Assembly (NCBI GenBank): GCA_021737245.1
Contig: JAIPEI010000036.1
Location: forward strand, 1-15,906
Direction of reading: 5' to 3'
DNA length: 15,906 nucleotides
Origin: Deltaproteobacteria bacterium
GTDB taxonomy: Bacteria; Desulfobacterota; DSM-4660; Desulfatiglandales; HGW-15
Shown here one piece after another: positions 1 to 8,537 of this stretch. The number at the start of each line of letters is the position of its first letter. The stretch's first letter is position 1. Under the pieces are notes generated by a model, which was given only the letters and a program-made list of their open reading frames with translations, was not told the DNA's origin and searched no databases. A program made the position numbers and the translations under genes.

Positions 1-806
1 ACCACCGATTCGACCCCCTCCCGCTCCGCAGCCCGGAACAGCTTGTTTGCAAGGGTGTCGACCACGGCCTCCTGAAACGACGCGGCGATGTCTTCCACCC
101 GAACCCGGGCGCGTTCCTCGGGATGCTGTCTCCAACTCTCTACGAAGAGCCCGACGGCCGTTTTGAGCCCACTGAAGCTGAAGTCCAGGGAGTCGCGCCC
201 CATCATGGCTCGGGGAAATGCGATCCCATCCCCGCTTCCCGTTGCGGCCAGCTTCTCGATGATCACGCCTCCCGGGTACCCCAGGCCCAGGAGCTTGGCG
301 ACCTTGTCAAAGGCCTCTCCCGCCGCGTCGTCGAGCGTCTGTCCCAGAGTGCGGTACTCGCCCGGCCCCGCCACGCGGTAGAGGCTCGTGTGCCCGCCCG
401 AGACGGTCAGCGCCACAAAAGGGAAAGGTGGAAACTCGTCCTCCAGCAGGATGGAGAGGAGGTGCCCTTCCAGATGGTTCACGCCCACGAGGGGAAGACC
501 CCGCACCCAGGCGAGCCCCCGGGCATAGTGGAGCCCGACCAGGAGCGAGCCGATGAGTCCGGGCCCCACGGTGACGGCGACGGCGTCGAGACGGTCCGCA
601 TCCACGCCCGCATCGTCCAGGGCCTTGCCCACCACCGGCACGATGTTGCGAATGTGCTCGCGGGAGGCCAGCTCCGGCACCACGCCCCCATATGGGTGGT
701 GCAGACGGATCTGTGAGTCGACCACGCTGGAGAGGATGCCGTTTTGACCGGAAACCACTGCCGCGGAGGTGTCATCACAGGAGGTGTCTATGCCCAGTAC
801 AATCAT
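1..806 (-). CDS. tsaD: tRNA N6-adenosine threonylcarbamoyltransferase TsaD, partial (C-terminus beyond window edge)
   Basis: TsaD transfers the threonylcarbamoyl group from threonylcarbamoyl-AMP to A37 of ANN-decoding tRNAs, giving t6A. It works in the cytoplasm with TsaB and TsaE. The 268 visible codons begin MIVLGIDTSCDDTSAAVV, the family's ASKHA-fold phosphate loop. They include HPYGGVVPELASREH (residues 37-51), the metal-binding NHLEGH (110-115, H111 and H115) and SGGHT (136-140). Family members are about 340 residues, so roughly 70 C-terminal residues, including the last metal-binding Asp, lie left of position 1. The ATG follows the TAA of the PP2C phosphatase gene with no gap, which suggests translational coupling. 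The frame is intact throughout. tsaE lies in the same gene run at 6113-6619; tsaB is not in the window. Confidence 0.96.
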   Translation of the reverse strand, partial: MIVLGIDTSCDDTSAAVVSGQNGILSSVVDSQIRLHHPYGGVVPELASREHIRNIVPVVGKALDDAGVDADRLDAVAVTVGPGLIGSLLVGLHYARGLAWVRGLPLVGVNHLEGHLLSILLEDEFPPFPFVALTVSGGHTSLYRVAGPGEYRTLGQTLDDAAGEAFDKVAKLLGLGYPGGVIIEKLAATGSGDGIAFPRAMMGRDSLDFSFSGLKTAVGLFVESWRQHPEERARVRVEDIAASFQEAVVDTLANKLFRAAEREGVESV

Positions 807-1607
807 TTAACGCTTCAGCTTCTTCTTGAGCCTGCTCCACGTTCCCTCTTCCAGCACCTCGAGCAGGATGACCGAAATATTGTCTCCCCCGCCTCCCCGA
901 TTCGCCTCGTCGATCAGGATGTCGGCCTTGCGTTCGAGGGAGGTGGAAAAATCGTCGAGCACCATCCCGATGGCCCGCTCGGTCATGTAGTTCGTCAAGC
1001 CGTCGGAGCACATCAGGACGAGGTCTCCGGTTTCCGGCCGGATGGACGTGATGTAGACATCCACCTTCCTGTCCTGGCCCATGACGCGTGTGAGAAGGTT
1101 TTTCATCCCGGGGTGCGTCGACCCCATGGCATCGGTCAGCCCCATGGCCCGCTGCTCCGCTTCGACCGAGTGCTCCTGGGAGACCTGGACCAGGCTTCCC
1201 CGGTCGAAGAGGTAGGTCCGGCTGTCACCCACGTTCGCCGCCCAGATGCGATCGTCCTCCACCAGAAGGGCCGACAGGGTGGATCCCATCCTGTGGTACT
1301 CGGGCTTTTTCTGGGCCTCGTGGATGACGATGTTCGTAAGAGAGATGGCGTTGATCAAATGCTTCGCCAGGTCCGAGACGTCCTTGTCGACGGGCTCGAG
1401 AAAAGAAGGGGACTTGTTTCGCTTCACCTTCAGCCAGTAGTCGGCCATGGTCTCGACGACCATCCGGCTCGCCACGTCTCCGGCCTTGTGTCCGCCCATT
1501 CCGTCGGCGACGACGTACAGACCGAGGTCCGGCTCCACGAGGAGGTTGTCCTCGTTGATCTTGCGCTTGCGCCCGATGTGGGTCTTGCCGGCGGCCTGTA
1601 CGTTCAT
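807..1607 (-). CDS. PP2C-family Ser/Thr protein phosphatase (Stp1/PrpC type)
   Basis: This 266-residue protein is a metal-dependent (PPM/PP2C) phosphatase that removes phosphate from Ser/Thr in the cytoplasm. It shows the family motifs in order: NEDN (18-21), VVADGMGGHKAGD (32-44, metal ligand D35), NVGDSRTYLF (125-134), QEHSV (144-148), LMCSDGL (198-204, D202) and GGGDNISVILLEV (239-251, D242). There is no membrane segment, and the length is normal for bacterial Stp phosphatases. A short basic tail (KKKLKR) ends the protein. The gene starts 19 bases after the stop of the CHASE2 kinase, so the likely substrate is that kinase and its targets (inference). The ribosome-binding site is weak: a GAGGGG overlaps the kinase stop, about 14 bases upstream, so translation may depend on the kinase gene. 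The start is the first ATG of the frame. Confidence 0.95.
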   Translation of the reverse strand: MNVQAAGKTHIGRKRKINEDNLLVEPDLGLYVVADGMGGHKAGDVASRMVVETMADYWLKVKRNKSPSFLEPVDKDVSDLAKHLINAISLTNIVIHEAQKKPEYHRMGSTLSALLVEDDRIWAANVGDSRTYLFDRGSLVQVSQEHSVEAEQRAMGLTDAMGSTHPGMKNLLTRVMGQDRKVDVYITSIRPETGDLVLMCSDGLTNYMTERAIGMVLDDFSTSLERKADILIDEANRGGGGDNISVILLEVLEEGTWSRLKKKLKR

Positions 1608-1626
1608 TGCGTCTTGCCCGGGCCCC

Positions 1627-4203
<2,577 letters not shown>

Positions 4204-4270
4204 GAGTCCCCCGTTCTATCGAGGAGGTCATGCCCCGGCTGACGATGAAACGGGGCCCTGGTGCAGGAGT

Positions 4271-4831
4271 TCACGGTACTGCGATGTGCGGCTTTATCCG
4301 CTTCAGCAGCCCGCGCCCGATGCCGTGTACCTTCAGGAGATCTTCCCCTCGTTTGAATCCCTTCGCTCTCTGCCTGTGTTCGACCATGGCCAGGGCCAGC
4401 GATGGACCCACGCCTGGCAGTGCCGTGAGATCCTCGCGGGATGCGCGGTTTACGGATACGGGGATCCCGAGCGTCATGCACTGAAACCCATCCATACGTT
4501 CGATGCGGCAGAGCGCGATTCCCCGGCTCTCCCGGGAAAAGATCGCTTTCGAGCCGGAAGAGAGAACGCCCCTTTCCGGGACATCCCGCCCCTCGAGAGC
4601 CGACCCGCAACCGGCCCGCGCGGCAAGATCCCGGAGCGTGACCGTGTTTTCAGGGAAGGCGTAGACACCCGGCCGGGAAACGTCGCCCGCCGCTTCCACG
4701 AAATGCGTCTCCCCGGAGGACGGCTGCCGGTCGGCCGGACCTCGATCCGTCGAGCCCGCAAGCCCGAGCCCCAGCAGCACCAGGAGCAGGGCGAGGCTCG
4801 CGCCGACCCGGTCATCCCTCATCCGTGTCAT
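4271..4831 (-). CDS. ComEA-like helix-hairpin-helix protein with SLBB-type domain
   Basis: This is a 186-residue membrane-anchored or exported protein with a ComEA-like layout. It has an N-terminal hydrophobic segment (about 10-26), an SLBB-like stretch (GDVSRPGVYAFPENTVTLRD at 49-68), and a C-terminal tandem helix-hairpin-helix (about 125-182) with NRASREDLTALPGVGPSLA and a second turn at LLKVHGIGRGLLKRI. In competent bacteria ComEA binds incoming double-stranded DNA outside the inner membrane. Many non-competent bacteria also carry such proteins, so the role here is inferred. The gene overlaps the end of lysC by 20 bases. A GGAGA just before the ATG, inside lysC, supports this start; a second ATG three codons on is also possible. 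Both domains in one protein resemble Gram-positive ComEA more than the short HhH-only forms common in Gram-negatives. Confidence 0.85.
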   Translation of the reverse strand: MTRMRDDRVGASLALLLVLLGLGLAGSTDRGPADRQPSSGETHFVEAAGDVSRPGVYAFPENTVTLRDLAARAGCGSALEGRDVPERGVLSSGSKAIFSRESRGIALCRIERMDGFQCMTLGIPVSVNRASREDLTALPGVGPSLALAMVEHRQRAKGFKRGEDLLKVHGIGRGLLKRIKPHIAVP

Positions 4832-6044
4832 CGTTCTCCAGCCCGAAGGCCTTGTGCAGCACGCGGACGGCCAGCTCCGTGTATTTTTCCTCGATGACGC
4901 ACGACACCTTGATCTCGGATGTGCTGATCATCATCACATTGATGTTTTCGTTGGCGAGCGTTTCGAACATCTTCATGGCCACGCCTGCGTGGGTGCGCAT
5001 GCCCACGCCGATCACGGAGACCTTGGCGATGTCCTCGTCCCCCAGGACCTTTTCGGCCCGGATCTCTTCGGCCACCCTGCTCACGAGCTTCATGGTCTTG
5101 AGAAAGTCCGGCTTGGGAACCGTGAAGGTGAGGTCGGTGATGCCGTCCTCGCTCGTGTTCTGAACGATCATGTCCACGATGATGCCCGACTCGAATACGG
5201 GCTGAAAGATGCTGGCCGCGACGCCCGGCTGATCCGGCACCTTCTTGATCGTCACGCGGGCCTCGTTCTTGTTGTACGCAACGCCGGAGACCAGCACCTT
5301 CTCCATGTCCTTTGTTTCGGCAACGACCATGGTTCCCCTCTCCTTGCTGAATGTGGATCGGACGTGGATGGGGACGTTGAACTTCTTGGCGAACTCGACG
5401 GCCCTGATCTCCAGGACCTTGGCCCCCAGGCTGGCCATCTCAAGCATTTCTTCGTAGGAGACGGCCTCCATCTTTCTGGCCTTGGGGCAGATGCCGGGAT
5501 CCGTCGTGTAAACCCCGTCCACGTCGGTGAAGATTTCGCAGACGTCGGCCTCCAGGGCGGCGGCCAGCGCCACGGCCGTGGTGTCCGATCCGCCGCGACC
5601 CAGGGTGGTGATGTTTCCCGCACCATCCAGACCTTGAAAACCGGCTACTGCGAGGATTCTGTTTTTTTCCAACTCCTCCCGGACCCGGCGTGTGTCAATC
5701 GCCTGGATGTGGGCCTTGCCGTACAGTCGATCCGTTTGAATGGCCGCCTGGAAGGCGAGCAGGGACAGGGCGTCGTATCCGAGCGACTTGACGGCCATGG
5801 CGAACAGGGCCACGGTGATCTGCTCCCCTGTGGCCATGAGCACATCCAGCTCCCTGGCGTCGGGCTCGTCCGTCATCTGATACGCCAGCCGGATCAGGTT
5901 GTCGGTCTGACCGGCCATGGCGGACAGAACCACGACCATTCGGTTCCCCTCCCGATAGGACTCCAGCACCCGCTCGGCCACTTTCCGAATTTGCTCGATG
6001 CTCCCGACGGAGGTGCCGCCGTACTTCTGCACAATCAATGCCAT
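4812..6044 (-). CDS. lysC: Aspartate kinase (aspartokinase), lysine-sensitive class
   Basis: LysC phosphorylates L-aspartate with ATP, the first step to lysine, threonine, methionine and diaminopimelate for peptidoglycan. The 410-residue protein has the amino-acid kinase domain (1 to about 245) with KYGGTSVGS (7-15), the nucleotide loop region TLGRGGSDTTAVALAAAL (147-164) and FTDVDGVYTTDP (172-183). Two ACT domains (about 255-325 and 340-405) follow and would bind the feedback effector. The length is exactly typical of monofunctional LysC. The open frame extends upstream to 6287, but MALIVQKYGG is the family N-terminus and has a GAGGAG five bases before the ATG, so the start at 6044 is chosen. 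It follows tsaE after 68 bases and overlaps the ComEA-like gene by 20 bases. Members of this class often also make a separate regulatory subunit from an internal start; I did not find a decisive signal for that. Confidence 0.97.
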   Translation of the reverse strand: MALIVQKYGGTSVGSIEQIRKVAERVLESYREGNRMVVVLSAMAGQTDNLIRLAYQMTDEPDARELDVLMATGEQITVALFAMAVKSLGYDALSLLAFQAAIQTDRLYGKAHIQAIDTRRVREELEKNRILAVAGFQGLDGAGNITTLGRGGSDTTAVALAAALEADVCEIFTDVDGVYTTDPGICPKARKMEAVSYEEMLEMASLGAKVLEIRAVEFAKKFNVPIHVRSTFSKERGTMVVAETKDMEKVLVSGVAYNKNEARVTIKKVPDQPGVAASIFQPVFESGIIVDMIVQNTSEDGITDLTFTVPKPDFLKTMKLVSRVAEEIRAEKVLGDEDIAKVSVIGVGMRTHAGVAMKMFETLANENINVMMISTSEIKVSCVIEEKYTELAVRVLHKAFGLENDDTDEG

Positions 6045-6112
6045 ACCGCTCCTCGTTCGCGTTCTCCTGTGTTGAAGGGTCGAAAGGGGGAGGCGCGTCC
6101 ACCCTCGCCGTG

Positions 6113-6619
6113 TCAGCGGGAGGGCGTCTCGTTGGGGGAGCCCTGCACACGAAGCAGGGCATCGATCAACTCGCCGGCCCTCGGATTCTCCCCGGACAGG
6201 GCGATCGTCCGCTGCTCCGGACCCGATATGACGACGGTCACCAGGAGTGCACGGGCCGGAACCAGTCCCGGGCAGTGATCGGCCCACTCCACCAGGGCGA
6301 CGCCGTCTGTGTGGAGGTACTCCTCGAGACCTGCGGAGAGGGCTTCATCCAGCCCCGCCATACGGTAGAGGTCCATGTGGAAAAAGGTGACCCGCCCAGG
6401 GTACTCGTTGACCAGGGCAAAGGAAGGGCTCGTGATCACCGTCTCCTCGGGGACCCCCAACCCGATGCCGACCCCCTTGGCAAACCAGGTTTTCCCGCTC
6501 CCCAACGGGCCCGTGACGCCCACCACGTCACCTGGGTTCAGAAGCCGGCCCAGCCGCCGTCCGAGCTCCACGGTCTCCCGGGGCGAGGCGGTCGAGTATG
6601 TTACTTTCTTGTTACCCAA
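6113..6619 (-). CDS. tsaE: tRNA threonylcarbamoyladenosine biosynthesis ATPase TsaE
   Basis: TsaE is the P-loop ATPase that supports turnover of the TsaB-TsaD complex in t6A synthesis. The 168-residue protein has Walker A GPLGSGKT (37-44), the switch-like SPSFALVNEYPG (64-75), HMDLYRM (81-87, D83) and VALVEWAD (107-114), all diagnostic. The start is a TTG at 6619: AAGGGA sits seven bases upstream, no ATG or GTG lies before the first conserved residues, and an upstream TTG in another frame soon hits a stop. The gene begins 18 bases after acpS. Many related operons carry an NAD(P)H-hydrate epimerase/dehydratase gene between acpS and tsaE; it is absent here. tsaD is in the same run about 5 kb downstream. 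Confidence 0.95.
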   Translation of the reverse strand: MGNKKVTYSTASPRETVELGRRLGRLLNPGDVVGVTGPLGSGKTWFAKGVGIGLGVPEETVITSPSFALVNEYPGRVTFFHMDLYRMAGLDEALSAGLEEYLHTDGVALVEWADHCPGLVPARALLVTVVISGPEQRTIALSGENPRAGELIDALLRVQGSPNETPSR

Positions 6620-6626
6620 AGGACAA

Positions 6627-6632
6627 TCCCTT
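6627..6632 (-). promoter_or_regulatory. Ribosome-binding site for the TTG start of tsaE
   Basis: AAGGGA on the minus strand lies seven bases before the TTG at 6617-6619, inside the 18-base gap after acpS. It is the only Shine-Dalgarno-like sequence there and decides the start. Confidence 0.6.
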
Positions 6633-6637
6633 ACGTA

Positions 6638-7051
6638 TCACCTCCGGCGGGTTCCGCTTTTTCCAGCGGGATCCCCCGCCTCCAGGACCACCATGGCGGT
6701 TGCATAGTCCCGCTCGTCCGACAGGCTCACGTGCATGCTCGTGATTCCGCGATCGCAGCAGATATCGCGGCATTTTCCGCAAACCCGCATGCCGGGCCGC
6801 CCCCCGGCGTGGTGAAAGATTTCGATGTCACGCCAACGCACCCCCTGCCGCATGCCCAGCCCGATGGCCTTGGAGAACGCCTCTTTGGCGGCGAAACGCA
6901 GGGCAAACGCCGATGCCGGCCGGGCCCGGGAAAGGCAGAGGGCCCGCTCCGCCGGCGTGTAGACCCGGTCGAGAAAGCGGTCCCCCCACCTGTCCAGGAC
7001 GTCTTCCATTCGGGGGACGTGCACGAGATCCACACCGATTCCATAGATCAT
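6638..7051 (-). CDS. acpS: Holo-[acyl-carrier-protein] synthase AcpS, cysteine-rich variant
   Basis: AcpS transfers 4'-phosphopantetheine from CoA to a serine of apo-ACP, activating it for fatty acid synthesis in the cytoplasm. The 137-residue protein opens with MIYGIGVDLVHVPR (metal ligand D8), has FALRFAAKEAFSKAIG (49-64, metal ligand E57) and ends the fold with HVSLSDERDYATAMVVLEA (107-125). Two things are odd. The usual SxSH near the C-terminus reads SLSD here. A four-cysteine cluster, CGKCRDICC (91-99), occupies a segment that normally lacks cysteines. An extra basic tail of about 12 residues follows the fold. It lies 36 bases after pdxJ, the common order in this lineage, and 18 bases before tsaE. 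Confidence 0.94.
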   Translation of the reverse strand: MIYGIGVDLVHVPRMEDVLDRWGDRFLDRVYTPAERALCLSRARPASAFALRFAAKEAFSKAIGLGMRQGVRWRDIEIFHHAGGRPGMRVCGKCRDICCDRGITSMHVSLSDERDYATAMVVLEAGDPAGKSGTRRR

Positions 7052-7087
7052 GTCAGGCCGCCGGAGATCTTGCGGGTCCGCTCCGCC

Positions 7088-7807
7088 CTAGAAGTCCCTC
7101 ACCAGATCGATCATCTCTCGAACGGCCCTCTCCATCCCCACGAGGACGGCGCGTGAGACGATGCTGTGGCCGATGCTGTACTCTTCGATTCGGGCTAGAG
7201 AGCGGAACCGCTTGATGTTGATGTAGTCCAGGCCGTGCCCGGCGCTGACGCCGAGGTCCATGCCGGACGCGGACTCGACGGCGCGTGCGATCCGCCCGAA
7301 TCGTTCCTCGGCCTCCTTGTCGGACCTCGCCTCTGCATAATGTCCCGTGTGGATCTCCACGATGTCGCCCCCGGCGCTGCAGGCGGCCTCGATCTGGGAC
7401 GGTTCCGGGTCGACGAAGAAGCTCACCCGGATCCCTTTTTCCCGGACCCTTTCCACCACCTTTCGGTATCGATCGGGGTCGGCCAGGACGTCCAGCCCAC
7501 CCTCGGTGGTGAGCTCCTGCCGGCGCTCCGGCACCAGAGTGATGAGGTCGGGTTGGAGTTCACGGGCGATCTCGATCATCTCCTCCACGGCGGCCATCTC
7601 CATGTTCAAACGGGTCTTGACCGTTTGACGGAGCAGCCGGAGATCCCTGTCATGAATGTGTCGCCTGTCCTCGCGAAGGTGACAGATGATCCCCTCCGCT
7701 CCGGCGAGCTCGGCGATTCCGGCGGCCAGCACAGGGTCGGGCTGGTCGATGCCGCGGGCCTCCCGGATCGTGGCGACGTGGTCCACGTTGACTGCCAGGC
7801 GTGCCAT
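7088..7807 (-). CDS. pdxJ: Pyridoxine 5'-phosphate synthase PdxJ
   Basis: PdxJ condenses 1-deoxyxylulose 5-phosphate with 3-amino-2-oxopropyl phosphate to make pyridoxine 5'-phosphate, in the DXP-dependent vitamin B6 route. The 239-residue TIM barrel starts MARLAVNVDHVATIREARG and includes CHLREDRRHI (42-51, catalytic His), NMEMA (68-72, catalytic Glu at 70), EIHTGHYAEA (151-160), and AGHGLDY (189-195, catalytic His). Length is normal. The open frame extends to 7864, but the family N-terminus and a GAGAGGAAG about eight bases upstream fix the start at 7807. About 300 bases of repeat-bearing sequence separate it from ybeY, so it may have its own promoter; none was convincing by eye. Confidence 0.97.
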   Translation of the reverse strand: MARLAVNVDHVATIREARGIDQPDPVLAAGIAELAGAEGIICHLREDRRHIHDRDLRLLRQTVKTRLNMEMAAVEEMIEIARELQPDLITLVPERRQELTTEGGLDVLADPDRYRKVVERVREKGIRVSFFVDPEPSQIEAACSAGGDIVEIHTGHYAEARSDKEAEERFGRIARAVESASGMDLGVSAGHGLDYINIKRFRSLARIEEYSIGHSIVSRAVLVGMERAVREMIDLVRDF

Positions 7808-7856
7808 GTACGCTTCCTCTCTGTGATATGTTACAGCGATAGCGTTCGAGACTTTC

Positions 7857-7947
7857 GTACTCATACTCGGGCTTTTTCTCGCGCGGCAAAAGATCTCGAG
7901 TACGAGTACGAGTACCGCCCCTCCGGGGCTGAGTACGAGTATGAGTA
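7857..7947. repeat. GAGTAC/GAGTAT hexamer repeats forming a long inverted repeat
   Basis: In the gap between ybeY and pdxJ the plus strand has GTACTCATACTCG (7857-7869), then CGAGTACGAGTACGAGTAC (7897-7915), then GAGTACGAGTATGAGTA (7931-7947). The first block is the exact reverse complement of 7936-7947 over 12 bases (7858-7869), so it can form a 12-bp stem. Inside the loop, GCCCC-TCC-GGGGC (7917-7929) forms a smaller hairpin. Read as protein it gives a low-complexity Glu-Tyr string, which is not a real gene. I recall similar GAGTAC-type intergenic repeats in related genomes, but could not check. Confidence 0.7.
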
Positions 7948-8014
7948 AACCGCTCCGGACCCGACTACCGTTATCCCCCGCTGAAAATGGTTGGTTCGGT
8001 GTGAAAAGGTCCGT

Positions 8015-8068
8015 GCGGGTGACCGAGCGCGAAGCCGCGCCTCCCGCAGGGGTCCCCGCTCGGGGTCC
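8015..8068. repeat. Two GC-rich inverted repeats between ybeY and pdxJ
   Basis: GCGGG (8015-8019) pairs with CCCGC (8043-8047), enclosing GCGCG-AAGC-CGCGC (8027-8040). Just after, CCCC (8054-8057) pairs with GGGG (8062-8065), and GG/CC pairs flank one mismatch (8051-8068). They sit 40-95 bases after the ybeY stop on the minus-strand transcript. No U-tract follows, so an intrinsic terminator is not supported. They may be attenuating or mRNA-protecting hairpins or part of a dispersed repeat. Nothing coding is seen in 7808-8108. Confidence 0.5.
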
Positions 8069-8108
8069 GGTCGCGTCGGGGGCCCGCAGACGAGATGCCG
8101 GTCGTTCC

Positions 8109-8537
8109 TCAGGTCCCGGGATCGACCCTTGCCAGAAGCCTTTCCTGGGCCTCCTCCATGCGGGCGGCTTCCTCTTCGGATGTCTCGTGATCGTACCCGA
8201 TCAGGTGAAGGAGGCCGTGGATCAGCAGCCGGAAAACGGTCAGGGGCAGGGGCTCTTCGCAGGCATCGGCCTCGCGCCGGGCCGTGTCCAGGGAAATCAC
8301 AATGTCCCCCAGCATGCCGGCGTTCGATTCCGACATGGGGAAGGCCAGGACGTTCGTGGGGCCTTCCTTTCCTCTGTAGCGGTTGTTCAGCTCCGCAATG
8401 TGCTCATCGTCGGTGAGGAGAATGCTGAGCTCACCCTCAAGACAACCCAAGTCGTCTAAGACTTTTGTCATTTCGCGGCGTATCGTCTGCCTTGCGAGCC
8501 CCGGTATCCTCTTCCGGCCGCTGATCTGGATATCCAT
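8109..8537 (-). CDS. ybeY: Endoribonuclease YbeY (16S rRNA maturation and ribosome quality control)
   Basis: YbeY is a zinc-dependent single-strand endoribonuclease needed for 16S rRNA 3' end maturation and 70S quality control. The 142-residue protein has the family zinc motif HGLLHLIGYDH (107-117; H107, H111, H117) and the conserved YRGKEGPTNVLAFP (54-67, with R55). The start at 8537 gives the expected MDIQI beta strand and has AAGGGGAGAA just upstream. Choosing the next ATG (residue 23) would delete that strand. With this start the gene overlaps the end of the 7TM-HD gene by 101 bases in another frame, which is unusually long. The phoH-HD-ybeY order is common in bacteria and points to a shared RNA or ribosome-related role for the PhoH partner. 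Confidence 0.95.
   Translation of the reverse strand: MDIQISGRKRIPGLARQTIRREMTKVLDDLGCLEGELSILLTDDEHIAELNNRYRGKEGPTNVLAFPMSESNAGMLGDIVISLDTARREADACEEPLPLTVFRLLIHGLLHLIGYDHETSEEEAARMEEAQERLLARVDPGT

Noticed and set aside
7235..7948. Plus-strand frame ending in a Glu-Tyr repeat
   Set aside because: It is antisense to pdxJ for most of its length, and the Glu-Tyr string is just the translated GAGTAC repeat.
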